The notes under the pieces were generated by a model, which worked only from the letters and a program-made list of their open reading frames with translations, made no database searches and was not told the origin of the DNA. Shown one piece after another: positions 9,762 through 19,484 of a DNA stretch of 64,000 nt (within the stretch, counting starts at the first letter, position 1; every line of letters starts with the position of its first letter). Both the position numbers and the translations under genes were made by a program. The stretch is taken from NCBI GenBank assembly GCA_020048595.1, contig JAIFMH010000086.1:19935-83934 (forward strand). Direction: 5' to 3'. Source of the DNA: Bacteroidota bacterium (GTDB lineage Bacteria; Bacteroidota; Bacteroidia; Bacteroidales; UBA4417).

Positions 9762-10798
9762 ACCTGAGTTCGATATAAGCAACCATTAAAATAAAGCGAG
9801 TTGTCCAAATTCTGGTTCAACATCATACTTTATTCTTGGTTTTTTAGGTAGAAACGAATAAGCGATAAGACCTGAAATCAAGTTGGAGAGAAAGTTTGAG
9901 AATGATCTGTGTCTTGAATGTTCTACTTGACAAATGTTTTTAAGCTCATCATTAATGGTTTCAATGATTGATCTTTTTCGAAGCAGTATTTTATCACTTA
10001 TCGACATCAGACTATTCTTCATATTTCGTTTGAGGCCAGTAATTAACTGAATACCATCAATAAACAGTTGTTCAAATAGCTTCTGGCCGATATATCCTTT
10101 ATCAGCAAATAGTTTTCCAAAGATATTCTTGAGGAAATTACTATCCTTCAATGGAGTTCTATCGTCGATGTGACCAGGAGTAATTACAAAATCAAGAATC
10201 TCTCCGGTATCACTAACAACAATATGAAGCTTAAAGCCGAAGAAGTATCCCATGGTTGATTTTCCTCGGGTAGCAATGCCTTCAAATACTTTGTGATTAA
10301 AGATTCGATTGTTTTTACATACCCGAATGGAGGTAGAATCAATAAATGAAATACCAGAGCAAGAACCTAACCGCATTATTTTTAGAAAAATAACCATTGG
10401 AGGTAATGCTTTCTGCTGCAACTCAACAAACCGATTATATGAAACAGTCTTGGGGAATTCTGATTTAAGAACCTTCTGCACAAAATTGATATAGAAGTGC
10501 TTAAGATTCCTGTACCCACCAAGATGGAACGCGATCATGATGGTAATAACTTCAGAATCTGAAAGCTTACATGGTTTGTTTCTTTTCTTTTTAGTGGTTT
10601 CATCAGCCAATACATGTCCCTCCATTACTTGGTAATATTCTTTGCAAAATTCGTCAGTATAGAAGAATATTTCGGTAATTTTGTCTGTCATAGAAATAAG
10701 GTTTTAAAAGTGTATGTATTTAATAGTCAGATATTTAAATATACACAAAACCTTATTTCTTTCCAACTATTTTCTCCTTTTTTATTTCGAACTCAGGT
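9762..10798 (-). mobile_element. IS982-family insertion sequence, complete
   Basis: A 1037-base element bounded by inverted repeats. The left end reads ACCTGAGTTCGATATAAG and the right end reads, on the other strand, ACCTGAGTTCGAAATAAA: 12 perfect bases, then 4 of the next 6. A 5-base duplication (TAATA) flanks it. The single ORF fills the element and looks intact, so the copy may be recent or still active. It separates the last sulfatase gene from the SusC/D genes without breaking any ORF. The family is assigned from the transposase and the element length, which is typical for IS982. Confidence 0.85.
9786..10691 (-). CDS. IS982-family transposase
   Basis: DDE-type transposase of 301 residues, the usual length for IS982. 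Candidate catalytic acids are visible: Asp in SFIDSTSIRVC (about residue 117), Asp in LFADKGYIG (about 194) and Glu in RSIIETINDELK (about 244). IS982-like features include KPCKLSDSEVITIMIAFH near the N-terminus and IETINDELKNICQVEHSRHRS near the C-terminus. The frame is uninterrupted. The ORF stop lies about 25 bases inside the left inverted repeat and the start about 108 bases inside the right one. Confidence 0.93.
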   Translation of the reverse strand: MTDKITEIFFYTDEFCKEYYQVMEGHVLADETTKKKRNKPCKLSDSEVITIMIAFHLGGYRNLKHFYINFVQKVLKSEFPKTVSYNRFVELQQKALPPMVIFLKIMRLGSCSGISFIDSTSIRVCKNNRIFNHKVFEGIATRGKSTMGYFFGFKLHIVVSDTGEILDFVITPGHIDDRTPLKDSNFLKNIFGKLFADKGYIGQKLFEQLFIDGIQLITGLKRNMKNSLMSISDKILLRKRSIIETINDELKNICQVEHSRHRSFSNFLSNLISGLIAYSFLPKKPRIKYDVEPEFGQLALF

Positions 10799-10803
10799 TA
10801 ATA
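10799..10803. repeat. Right target-site duplication (TAATA) of the IS982-family element
   Basis: Matches the TAATA at 9757-9761. It is followed by AATCG, the mirror of CGATT on the left side of the insertion. Confidence 0.65.
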
Positions 10804-10892
10804 AATCGAATCATATTTCCATTCAATATTAATTAGTATAAGCAGTAGTCGTAATCCTGATGATTGCACCTTCATTTCACTTTGATTTAGGT

Positions 10893-12479
10893 TTATAGTT
10901 GACGTTTTTTAACACCGTCGTAGTGTTTCGAGTTCGTTTTTTGCAACCACTCTAACAGATACCCTCTTAATTCTTCTGCTTTCGCTTTGTATTTTGAACT
11001 TTCAGAATTTGAGCCTAACAGATTATTCATTTCGTGAGGGTCGCTGTTCAAATCATACATAGCATTAATCACCTTGGATTCTTTAGAATAAGGAACCAGC
11101 AATTTCCATCCCTTATGCATGACCATGTAGTTTGAAATGACATCACCTCTAAAATTCCACTCGGTCACGATATATTCCGGGCGGTCTGTTTTTTTGTTTT
11201 CAATAAGGTCTCTCAGGCTCCGTCCGTCAGACTTGAACTTTTCGCCAACTCCGGTATAATCAAGTATGGTGGAGAACAAGTCAATATTCGTCACATAATG
11301 GCCGACAACGGTTCCTTTTTTAATTTCCTTCGGGAAACGGATCATTAAAGGAATCTGGGCTGATTCAGTATAAAAAACATTTTTTTCGCGCATTCCATGC
11401 GAACCAAGCATTTCGCCGTGGTCGCTGGTAAAAATTACGATTGTATTTTCAGTCAATCCCAGTTCATCGAGTGTATCGAGTATTTTGCCAATCCAGTCAT
11501 CGATTTCTGTCACCAGGGCATAGTAATTGGCAATCATGTATTTTATCTTTTGGGGATCTGCGTATTCGGTACTTTCCAGTCTGCCGTTATAGGCCATGTA
11601 AGGCGAGTTCTGCATGTTGTCGCCAATACTGGCCGGTACCGGCATTTCCTGGTGATTATACATTTTTGCATACTTTTCAATGGGAATCATCGGGGCATGC
11701 GGAAAATTGATGGATGCGGTAATGCTAAACGACTTATCCCTGTTTCTTTTCAATGCCTCAATCGCATTTATACATGTAAATGCGGTGGATGTATGCTCAG
11801 GTGGAATGTTTGAAACGCCATGCAGCTCAGTTTGAGCGAAACGTTCTGTTTTTCGTTTCTCCAAAACATCCTTGTAATTCATCCCATAATGTTTATCAAT
11901 GGGATTAGGGGTATAAGCTCTACCCGTTTCCGATGAAATGAGCTGGCCTTCTTTTGGTTCCACATACGGAACATGCTCTTGTATGTATGATTTATATTCG
12001 TTTAAAGTAACAAACCTGCTGTAAATTTTCGTCGGTTCTTCCGGACAATGCCATTTGCCGAAATATTCGCACGTATAGCCATTGTCATGCAATAACTCAT
12101 CGAAAGTGGGCATGGTTAAAACCGGCACATCAGGTTCATCTTTCCAGATGGAATTGGTGCGAACGCCATTGTTTTCAATGGTATGACCGCTTAATAGGGT
12201 AGCCCTTGCCGGAGCACAAACAGCACACTGCGTATAGGTATTTATAAAATAGGCACCCTGCCTGGCCAACCGGTCAAGATTTGGCGTTTTTATCATGCTG
12301 TTCCCGGCCATACCAAGGGCATCGGCTCTTTGCTGGTCGGTCATTATAAACAGTACGTTAGGTTTGGAAGCCTCTTTTTTAGCTGTACAAGTCAACGACA
12401 GCGTTGCAAGAAATATGAAACCAGGGTTAAAAAACCTGATCTTATCCAAAACAATTACCACTGATTTTAGCCTTTTCAT
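10893..12479 (-). CDS. S1-type sulfatase (TDQQ / CAPAR subgroup)
   Basis: Formylglycine-dependent sulfatase, 528 residues from the chosen start. It would cleave sulfate esters from glycan in the periplasm or at the membrane. The metal-binding N-terminus reads NVLFIMTDQQRAD. The site converted to formylglycine is Cys88 in CAPARATLLSG, and a second metal-site strand is IVIFTSDHGEMLGSHGM. The chosen ATG (12479) gives a basic n-region, a hydrophobic stretch and a possible lipidated Cys31 (LSLTC, with a non-ideal Thr before Cys). An in-frame ATG at 12506 would overlap the upstream gene by 11 bases and add nine polar residues, so it was not preferred. It closely resembles the sulfatases at 48715 and 54058 in the TDQQ motif, the CxPAR site, the DEWVGKILD-like region and overall length. 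It is the last gene before the IS. Confidence 0.94.
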   Translation of the reverse strand: MKRLKSVVIVLDKIRFFNPGFIFLATLSLTCTAKKEASKPNVLFIMTDQQRADALGMAGNSMIKTPNLDRLARQGAYFINTYTQCAVCAPARATLLSGHTIENNGVRTNSIWKDEPDVPVLTMPTFDELLHDNGYTCEYFGKWHCPEEPTKIYSRFVTLNEYKSYIQEHVPYVEPKEGQLISSETGRAYTPNPIDKHYGMNYKDVLEKRKTERFAQTELHGVSNIPPEHTSTAFTCINAIEALKRNRDKSFSITASINFPHAPMIPIEKYAKMYNHQEMPVPASIGDNMQNSPYMAYNGRLESTEYADPQKIKYMIANYYALVTEIDDWIGKILDTLDELGLTENTIVIFTSDHGEMLGSHGMREKNVFYTESAQIPLMIRFPKEIKKGTVVGHYVTNIDLFSTILDYTGVGEKFKSDGRSLRDLIENKKTDRPEYIVTEWNFRGDVISNYMVMHKGWKLLVPYSKESKVINAMYDLNSDPHEMNNLLGSNSESSKYKAKAEELRGYLLEWLQKTNSKHYDGVKKRQL

Positions 12480-12495
12480 AATTACTAATTGATTT

Positions 12496-13890
12496 TTATT
12501 CTTCATTTTTCCCTTTCAGGTAAGAAGCAGGAAGGGTAGCTACCCACTGCTCCATTTTCTGTTTCAGTTCAGTCACTTTTTCGGGATATTTATTAGCGAG
12601 GTCATTTAATTCTTTTGGATCAACTGAAAGGTCATACAGGACATAGCCATTTCCCTGCTGATGCAATTTCCAGTTCCCATCGAGCATCGACGCTTTGGCT
12701 TTTACCGCGCTTGTACGCCAGAATAGAGGTGTGGTCCGTTGCCCGTTTCCTCCTTTTAAAACATCGGACCTATCTTCTCCTTCAAATCCTTCATCTTTAA
12801 TTGGAATACCAGCCAGGCTGCACAAGGTGGGCAGGTAATCGATTCCGGATACGATGGAAGTTTTATTGAGCTTATTCGCCGGTATTTTACCCGGCCACCT
12901 GATAATGAAAGGAGAGCGCACCCCACCTTCGAATTGAGTATGTTTACCACCCCTAAATCCTCCGGCATACCCTAGCATATTCTGACTGGGGATTACTCCT
13001 GTATTTTCGCCGATACGATTGTTTTTGCCTTTTGCTTCATAGCTGGCAACAATGACCGGGGCAGGCCCCTGGTCGCTGGAGAAAATTACGATGGTGTTTT
13101 CCCTGAGTCCCCATTCGTCGAGTTTCTTCATTAAACGGTCAACCTGAATGTCAAGCGAGTAAACGTCACCAAGATAATTTTGCATCGACTTTTCAATATT
13201 TCCACCAAGCTTTTCACAGTCGTCAAACTTCGATTGCATGTGTTCTCCAAAATCTGACCGTTTAATCCGGACATCTTTAAAGGGCTCAACTAAAGAAGCA
13301 ACCGGATCGACTTCATAATGCGAAATGTGGCCCCAAATATTTACATAAAAAGGTTTATCCTTGTTTTTTTCAATAAATTTTGTTGCAGATTCAAACAGAT
13401 CAGCATCACGACCTCCATCGGATGTTATATTACCCCCAATAATCCCAATTTCATCGATACCATAGGTTCCATTCTGCACCGGATTCTTTTTATTCTCGGG
13501 ACCAATGTGCCATTTGCCGAAGTGCCCGGTGGTGTAACCGTTTTGTTTGAACAGTTCGGTAACTGTACGATTTCCGGCAAAACCATAATTTGCCATGTAT
13601 TCAGGGTAACTGGCCGGGTGCCTGCTGGTCATGATTCCCGTGCGGGAAGGGCAACAGGTTACACCGGTAACATAAAAGCGCTCAAAACGCGTTCCTTCGG
13701 ATGCCAATTTATCAAGGGCGGGTGTTTTTGCATACGGATGGCCGTAACAATGCAAATCGCCCCATCCCAGGTCGTCTGCAAAAATAAAAACTACGTTTGG
13801 CCTGCCTGTCTGCGCGGCAGGTTTATCCTGTGCGTTCAGGAATGTTGAACAACTAATCAGGAAAAACAGAAGGCTTAAATTTTTTGTCAT
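12496..13890 (-). CDS. S1-type sulfatase (CCPSR site)
   Basis: A 464-residue exported sulfatase. A signal peptide ends near residue 20 (FLNAQ), followed by the metal-binding segment NVVFIFADDLGWGDLHCYG. The formylglycine site is Cys79 in CCPSRTGIMTS, where the usual x position is a second Cys. GHFGKWHIG and IVIFSSDQGPAP supply further active-site residues. ADDLGWGD and GGFRGGKHTQFEGGVRSPFIIRWPGK are typical of the arylsulfatase A-like and N-acetylgalactosamine-sulfatase-like branches. The C-terminus YLKGKNEE is charged and has no membrane segment. The stop is 17 bases before the chosen start of the next gene, so the two are translated from one message. Confidence 0.95.
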   Translation of the reverse strand: MTKNLSLLFFLISCSTFLNAQDKPAAQTGRPNVVFIFADDLGWGDLHCYGHPYAKTPALDKLASEGTRFERFYVTGVTCCPSRTGIMTSRHPASYPEYMANYGFAGNRTVTELFKQNGYTTGHFGKWHIGPENKKNPVQNGTYGIDEIGIIGGNITSDGGRDADLFESATKFIEKNKDKPFYVNIWGHISHYEVDPVASLVEPFKDVRIKRSDFGEHMQSKFDDCEKLGGNIEKSMQNYLGDVYSLDIQVDRLMKKLDEWGLRENTIVIFSSDQGPAPVIVASYEAKGKNNRIGENTGVIPSQNMLGYAGGFRGGKHTQFEGGVRSPFIIRWPGKIPANKLNKTSIVSGIDYLPTLCSLAGIPIKDEGFEGEDRSDVLKGGNGQRTTPLFWRTSAVKAKASMLDGNWKLHQQGNGYVLYDLSVDPKELNDLANKYPEKVTELKQKMEQWVATLPASYLKGKNEE

Positions 13891-13947
13891 TTATACTTTA
13901 TTTTAGATTGTTATTTAAAAGTCAGTACAGTGATTCCGGATGCTTAA

Positions 13948-14931
13948 TTATTTGTCAGTCTCATCTGTGATGTAAAATTCATAGGTAGTCTCCCATGAAA
14001 ATTCTTTACCCGGTTCAATGGCAATATTTATATAAGGTTCAGGGCATATTGTTTTATCATTGCACCAAAACACCAATTTAGAAATAGGTTGACTTCCCTT
14101 CATTCTCACTCCGGCACCTGTTTTATAGCAATCAATTTGAATATCATATCCATCCGGGTTGTTGTTTATTCCTTCGAGTGAACCACAATAAACGGACTCG
14201 CCTTTGGCTAAGGATCGCATAATTTTTAGCTTATTTTCATTTACCTCTGCGATTTCTCCAATTCCTCTGCCTTTAGCAGAACAAACTATATTTTCCGGAA
14301 ATGTCAATTCAAAGCCCTTACCAACAACCTGATGATCAAACACAAAAAAGTTGTGGTTGAAAACATGAGTTTCAATGCGTTGCTTCCCTTTATTTTTAAG
14401 TCGGTATGAAATACGCATTTCAGGTTTACCTTCAACAAACTCAATGATTTTGGTATACTCATAAGGATAATCCTTGTGGTTTAAAATATGCTGAAACTGT
14501 ATTTTTGCCGTCTCCCTTTCTATTTTCCATTTTCCCGGATCAATGATTGGATAAGTAGAAAAAGCTTTGTATAGTGTATTCGAAAGTTTCGTTAAAGTTC
14601 CTACTCCAATTTTCACAAAAGAGCCTCCCGGTTTGGTTTCATCATAATTCAGGGGTTCAAAAGAATCTACAGGCCCCATGATTGCATCGTGAAGGGTCGG
14701 CTTATATTTTTCGAACCATTTCCCAAAATAATTATGCCCATTGTACTCAAGACTCGAAATGATTCCTGCCCAATCGAACCGGGTGGCCCTGTAATAGCCA
14801 TTATTTGTGTCGGGAAGATAAAGGCTGGCTTTAATTATTCCATTTGAAATTTCGGTTTGCGGATTTTCTCCGATACGAAAACCAGTTAGAACAATATAAA
14901 TAAACAGTATAAATACACCTTCCCTTTTCAT
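13948..14931 (-). CDS. Exported galactose-mutarotase-like protein of unknown function
   Basis: A 327-residue protein with a short N-terminal hydrophobic segment (VFILFIYIVLTGF), so it is probably exported. Features fit the aldose-1-epimerase-like beta-sandwich: GIIKASLYLPDTNNGYYRATRFDWAGIISSLEYNG at the start, an internal GVGTLTK region, RISYRLKNKG, THVFNHNFF with a conserved-looking His, and a C-terminal PEPYINIAIEPGKEFSWETTYEFY. Similar proteins sit in many PULs and may bind or mutarotate released sugars, but the catalytic residues cannot be assigned with certainty here. It lies between sulfatase genes with spacers of 57 and 47 bases and so belongs to the same transcript. The fold call is moderate and the function is unknown. 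Confidence 0.7.
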   Translation of the reverse strand: MKREGVFILFIYIVLTGFRIGENPQTEISNGIIKASLYLPDTNNGYYRATRFDWAGIISSLEYNGHNYFGKWFEKYKPTLHDAIMGPVDSFEPLNYDETKPGGSFVKIGVGTLTKLSNTLYKAFSTYPIIDPGKWKIERETAKIQFQHILNHKDYPYEYTKIIEFVEGKPEMRISYRLKNKGKQRIETHVFNHNFFVFDHQVVGKGFELTFPENIVCSAKGRGIGEIAEVNENKLKIMRSLAKGESVYCGSLEGINNNPDGYDIQIDCYKTGAGVRMKGSQPISKLVFWCNDKTICPEPYINIAIEPGKEFSWETTYEFYITDETDK

Positions 14932-14978
14932 TCGCTTATTCCTTCTAATTTATTGATTGTTTATTTTTTAAAAAAGGT

Positions 14979-16442
14979 TTATCGGCTCGAAGATGCATTT
15001 CGAATCCTGTTCAATTCATCCAACAACTGTTTTACTTTCTCCGGATGCTTATCGTACAAATTAATTTGCTCGGCAGGGTCATCTTTCAGGTTATATAACT
15101 GAGGTATTTCGTTTTTGTACTGATTCAACATCTTTTCCGGAAAACCGGGAGGTGGAGAGTTATCAATAAACTTCCAGTCGCCGATTCGGATGGCGTGCAT
15201 ACCTTTGGAATCAGCTGTAACCATTGATTTGCGTGGATTATTATTTTCCTTTTTCAGCAACGATGGAAGAAAACTGAAACTGTCAGACGCCACTTCTTTG
15301 TCGTTTGGCAGAACGCTGCCCGAAATGTCAGCCACAGTTGCAAAAATATCCGTGAGATTAACCAAATCATTGGAAACTGAGCGCTGTTCCACTTTCCCGG
15401 GCCAGGATACGATGAAAGGGACATTGGTCCCTCCTTCCCAAATCGTATGCTTTCTACCCCTGAGGTTACCATTAATTTTCAATCCGTATTTGATGGCCTG
15501 GCTTTCCTCTTCCTCGGGTTTATTTTCCGGAATTACCCCGCCATTGTCGCTGGAGAAAATAATGATGGTATTGTCGTAAAGATTTAAATACTTTAAAGTC
15601 TCAATTATCCTGCCCACACTTAAATCCACATCCTGAATAAAGTCTCCGTAAGGACCACAATCGCTGAGTCCCCTCATGAAATCCGAAGGTGTAATCGGAC
15701 GATGGACAGCTACAGCCGCAAAATATAAGAAGAAAGGGGTATCGGCTGATTGGTCTTTCAGCCAATCAATTGACTTTTCAGTAAGAACTTCCATTACATC
15801 TTTATTTACGCGCTGAGGTGCATCAAATCCTTTGTAAGGGGTTCCATAATACGTTCTGGAATATGGCTGTGCTTTTTTACCCCTTAAACCATAAATCTCA
15901 TCATTTTCGATGTACACGCCCCAATAATCGCCATGATTCTGCGGAACGGCAAAATGATAATCAAATCCCAAATCAAGTGGCCCCGGGGTTAATTTACCGG
16001 TAAAATCACAAGGTTTTTTATTCCCGTATCCCAAATGCCACTTACCAATTGCAGCAGTGTTGTACCCCTGATTATTTAACAGATCAGCAACGGTTTCTTT
16101 GTCAGGATCCGGTAATAAAGCGCCGTCCGGGTCAACCACTCCAAATTTTAACGAAGACCTCCAGGGATAACTCCCGGTTAAAAGCCCATAACGGGTTGGT
16201 GTACATACTGAAGCCGGTGTGTGCGCATGGGTAAAACGCATCCCTGCTTCGGCCAAATCATCAATATGCGGAGTGCGCACAAGATTCTTATCAGCTCCGT
16301 ATGCGTTTACACTTCCGTAACCAAAATCATCGGCCAGGATGAATACGATGTTGGGCTTTGGAGTTTGAGCCTTTGCCAGACTTATTGGACAAGAAAGGAT
16401 TACTCCCCAAATCAAATGTTTTAATTGATGATTCATATTCAC
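14979..16442 (-). CDS. S1-type sulfatase (CTPTR site)
   Basis: A 487-residue sulfatase. A signal peptide ends near residue 26 (SLAKAQ). NIVFILADDFGYGSVNAYG binds metal and Cys80 in CTPTRYGLLTGSY is the formylglycine site. AAIGKWHLGYG and IIIFSSDNGGVIPENKPEEEE complete the active-site region. The loop GRKHTIWEGGTNVPFIVSWPGK is typical of arylsulfatase A-like enzymes. It resembles the sulfatase at 17951 in the C-x-P-[ST]-R-YGL[IL]TG pattern and in the C-terminal LYNLKDDPAEQINLY, suggesting an old duplication. Gene spacing is 47 bases to the mutarotase-like gene downstream. Its sulfate position specificity cannot be deduced here. Confidence 0.95.
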   Translation of the reverse strand: MNMNHQLKHLIWGVILSCPISLAKAQTPKPNIVFILADDFGYGSVNAYGADKNLVRTPHIDDLAEAGMRFTHAHTPASVCTPTRYGLLTGSYPWRSSLKFGVVDPDGALLPDPDKETVADLLNNQGYNTAAIGKWHLGYGNKKPCDFTGKLTPGPLDLGFDYHFAVPQNHGDYWGVYIENDEIYGLRGKKAQPYSRTYYGTPYKGFDAPQRVNKDVMEVLTEKSIDWLKDQSADTPFFLYFAAVAVHRPITPSDFMRGLSDCGPYGDFIQDVDLSVGRIIETLKYLNLYDNTIIIFSSDNGGVIPENKPEEEESQAIKYGLKINGNLRGRKHTIWEGGTNVPFIVSWPGKVEQRSVSNDLVNLTDIFATVADISGSVLPNDKEVASDSFSFLPSLLKKENNNPRKSMVTADSKGMHAIRIGDWKFIDNSPPPGFPEKMLNQYKNEIPQLYNLKDDPAEQINLYDKHPEKVKQLLDELNRIRNASSSR

Positions 16443-16463
16443 GATTTATTCTTAGTTTATACT

Positions 16464-17900
16464 TTACTTTTTTTTCTTAACCACCCCCGAATATTCAGGG
16501 CGATTACCATATTCTTTACTAAAATTTTCGTAGCGTGGATCATCTACCCAAAAATGAGATTCAGGTTCATCCGGATTAACTTTCCCTTCAGGATAATCCT
16601 TGCCTGAGATACTATTTTCAACGGATTCATGCCATTTGATGAATTGCTTTTTCATCTGCTCAAAGATTTCCGGGTTTTTATTCGAAATGTTATTTGATTC
16701 CGTTTTATCGGCTACAAGGTTGTACAGTTCAAAAGTACCTTGACTGATATTTGTTGCAACCAGTTTAAACTCGTTATCGATTAATGCACCTTTTCCCTGA
16801 AAAATGAACGGAATTGGCTTTGTACGTTCCTTTAACTTTTGATTTTCAAGAAGTGGTTTTATGCTAAATCCATCGACAGGTTGAAGCATCGCGTTATCCG
16901 GAATATTCAGAATATCCGCTATCGTTGGAAAAATGTCCATTGTAGTTGCAGGATAACTGGTAATGTTAGGTTTTATATGACCATTCCATTCAATGACGCA
17001 TGGCACACGAATTCCGCCATCCCAGACGTCACCTTTGTTTCCACGCAAACCGCCAACCGTTTCAGGTTCAATACCGGGGAGGCCGCCATTATCACTGCAA
17101 TACCAGATAAGTGTATTGTTCGCAACTTTCAACTCTCGTAATTTTGAACGCAATGTACCCAAACTACGGTCGAAGGCGACAAGCTCGCCATAGTGGTTCC
17201 TGCTTTTGGGTTCCAAATCATTAAGCTCCTTCATATCTTCGTCGGTTGCAACAAATGGTGAGTGAGGCGAGCCGTCCCAAATTACCGCAAAGAATGGTTG
17301 TTTCTTCTTAATAGTTCTTTCAATAAATTTCAACGCCTCATCAACTAGTATATCTGACGATGTTCCTTCAAATTCTTCGAAATCACCGTTTCGACTCATA
17401 ATTGGATTAATGTCGAAAAAATTGCTTACTGACAACCACGTATCAAAACCAAACTCACCGGGAGAATGTGTGTCTTCTTTAAAAATGGGTACTCCTGGTC
17501 CACGTAAACCGTTCAGGTGCCATTTTCCAAAATGACCGGTAGCATACCCGATATCTTTTAATGCTTCAGGTAAAACTCTTTCCTGCTTTCTTAAAGCATA
17601 TCCATGCGAAGGAACTCCTGAGCGAACACATGATCTTCCTGTCATAATACTTGCCCTGGTTGGAGAGCACACCGGTGCACCTGCATAAAACCGATCGAAA
17701 CGTAATCCGTTTTCAGCCATTTTATCCAGGTTGGGTGTTTTCAAAACAGGATGATGATAATAACCTGTTTCTCCCCAACCCTGATCGTCGGTCATGATTA
17801 AAATAATGTTAGGACGTTCCTCTTGTGCACGGGCACTTATCCTGAATAATGGTCCAAATAGTAAAGTCAGGAACAAAATTGTTATCTCTTTCGGCATCAT
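16464..17900 (-). CDS. S1-type sulfatase (CSPTR site)
   Basis: A 478-residue exported sulfatase with a signal peptide ending near residue 25 (SARAQ). NIILIMTDDQGWGETGYYHH contributes metal ligands and Cys78 in CSPTRASIMTGRS is the formylglycine residue. GHFGKWHLNG and LIWYCSDNGGLPG follow. The second-shell segment is GGLRGNKGDVWDGGIRVPCVIEW. The C-terminus is Lys-rich (VVKKKK). The gene lies 21 bases upstream of the sulfatase at 14979 and 50 bases downstream of the one at 17951. The TDDQGWG start and the short x-loop resemble the N-acetylgalactosamine/arylsulfatase type, though subfamily assignment needs a database. Confidence 0.95.
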   Translation of the reverse strand: MMPKEITILFLTLLFGPLFRISARAQEERPNIILIMTDDQGWGETGYYHHPVLKTPNLDKMAENGLRFDRFYAGAPVCSPTRASIMTGRSCVRSGVPSHGYALRKQERVLPEALKDIGYATGHFGKWHLNGLRGPGVPIFKEDTHSPGEFGFDTWLSVSNFFDINPIMSRNGDFEEFEGTSSDILVDEALKFIERTIKKKQPFFAVIWDGSPHSPFVATDEDMKELNDLEPKSRNHYGELVAFDRSLGTLRSKLRELKVANNTLIWYCSDNGGLPGIEPETVGGLRGNKGDVWDGGIRVPCVIEWNGHIKPNITSYPATTMDIFPTIADILNIPDNAMLQPVDGFSIKPLLENQKLKERTKPIPFIFQGKGALIDNEFKLVATNISQGTFELYNLVADKTESNNISNKNPEIFEQMKKQFIKWHESVENSISGKDYPEGKVNPDEPESHFWVDDPRYENFSKEYGNRPEYSGVVKKKK

Positions 17901-17950
17901 ATTTATTTTTAAGTTTTTTCAAAAAATACCGGGGCCAACCATTTTTGATA

Positions 17951-19420
17951 TTATTTATTGCGCAGGATTTCATTCAATCTCAGTTTCATCTCTTTCACCT
18001 TTTCAGGATATTTCCCGTATAGATTATTTTGCTCTGAAAGGTCATCTTTCAAATTGTACAGTTCACCTGGAATTTTATCGCTTATGATGTATTTTTTATC
18101 CGGTGCATATCTTGCCGCAATTCCTCCCTGACCGGAGCCATCAATGTATTTCCAATCGCCAATTCTGTAGGAGTTTTTCTCGATTACCAACTCGTTTCGT
18201 ACAGGTTTTTCAGATTCGGGATTTTTAAGGATGGACAAAAAACTGTGGCTATCGAAATCGGCGCTGTTGAAAGTTTTATCACCAACTAAATCCGCCAGAG
18301 TTGCCATCATATCTGTAAAACAAATTAGTTGATTGCTTTGAGCACCTTTTTTAAATCTGGTGGGCGCACTTACAATAAATGGAATTCGTGAACCGCCTTC
18401 CCACATGTCGCCCTTCATTCCCCGAAGTACTCCCATACTGGCATGATCAAACTTCTCTATATCTTCATGAAACCAAACCGGACCATTATCGCTGCCAAAA
18501 AAGACGATGGTATTTTCAAGTAAATTATTTTCCTGCAAATAAGTCATTAGTTGCCCCACCAGATTATCAACCTGCATGGTGAAATCGCCATATTCACCGG
18601 CTCCGCTTTTGCCGACAAATTCATCTTTTGGTAACCAGGGGGTATGTGGGGCGGTTAATGGCAGATACAGAAAAAACGGATCTTTTTGATGCTGCTTTTG
18701 ATGGTTATTTAGAAAAACCCTGGCTTTCCCCAGGAATTTATCCAACACCTCCTCATGTTTGAAATCAGGTGAAATTGCCCCTGCCCGAAAAAATGCTCCG
18801 GACACTTCGGAGGTCGCATTTGGGCTGGAATGGTCGTTTACCGATTTTGCTGGCGACTGAACCGCACGATTGTTTTCAATATAAAAATAGGGCGGAATAT
18901 CCAGCGATGCATGCATTCCGAAGAAATAATCAAAGCCCTTTTCAATTGGCCCTCCTTTCATTTCGGAAATAGAAGCAGGATTTTTCCAATCCACATCATC
19001 GAAACCCAAATGCCATTTTCCAATGCAGGCTGTGTGGTATCCATTCCGTTTCAGCAATGTTGCTATGGTTTCCTGATCTGGCTTTATTAAACTGTGTTGT
19101 TGTACATTCAGATCAGGCAATAGCCCCGGATAACATCCGGTAATTAACCCGTATCGGGACGGAACACACCATGCACCCGGAGAATGGGCATTGGTAAACC
19201 GGACGCCCTTTTCAGCTAATTTATCGATGTTGGGAGTTGGGATTTTCGACTTGCTGTTGTAGCATGTTAAATCACCAAATCCCATATCATCAGCAAGTAT
19301 AAAAACAATATTGGGTTGATCCTTTGGTTTTATATCCGATGCACTGGTTTCATTCGGAACAGGTAATCCGGTATCAAAAACAAATGCAAGGAAAAGCAGA
19401 GACTTTAATTTAGCTTTCAT
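17951..19420 (-). CDS. S1-type sulfatase (CVPSR site)
   Basis: A 489-residue sulfatase with an N-terminal export signal (LKSLLFLAFVFDTGLPVP). The metal site is NIVFILADDMGFGDLTCYN and the formylglycine site is Cys85 in CVPSRYGLITGCYPG. ACIGKWHLGFD, IVFFGSDNGPVWFHED and MKGDMWEGGSRIPFIVSAP follow in the family order. It resembles the sulfatase at 14979 more than the others. Downstream of it comes the sulfatase at 16464; upstream is the ManD-like gene after 64 bases. No membrane anchor is visible beyond the signal sequence. Confidence 0.95.
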   Translation of the reverse strand: MKAKLKSLLFLAFVFDTGLPVPNETSASDIKPKDQPNIVFILADDMGFGDLTCYNSKSKIPTPNIDKLAEKGVRFTNAHSPGAWCVPSRYGLITGCYPGLLPDLNVQQHSLIKPDQETIATLLKRNGYHTACIGKWHLGFDDVDWKNPASISEMKGGPIEKGFDYFFGMHASLDIPPYFYIENNRAVQSPAKSVNDHSSPNATSEVSGAFFRAGAISPDFKHEEVLDKFLGKARVFLNNHQKQHQKDPFFLYLPLTAPHTPWLPKDEFVGKSGAGEYGDFTMQVDNLVGQLMTYLQENNLLENTIVFFGSDNGPVWFHEDIEKFDHASMGVLRGMKGDMWEGGSRIPFIVSAPTRFKKGAQSNQLICFTDMMATLADLVGDKTFNSADFDSHSFLSILKNPESEKPVRNELVIEKNSYRIGDWKYIDGSGQGGIAARYAPDKKYIISDKIPGELYNLKDDLSEQNNLYGKYPEKVKEMKLRLNEILRNK

Positions 19421-19484
19421 TAAACCAGATATTAATTCTTAAGAGAAATGATGAACATATATTTACTTTTCACATGGGATTAAA

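Noticed and set aside
11397..11813. 138-codon plus-strand frame opposite the sulfatase at 10893
   Set aside because: Shadow frame, with sequence explained by reverse reading of sulfatase codons.
13318..13848. 176-codon plus-strand frame opposite the sulfatase at 12496
   Set aside because: Shadow of the sulfatase gene; no domain or start-region support.
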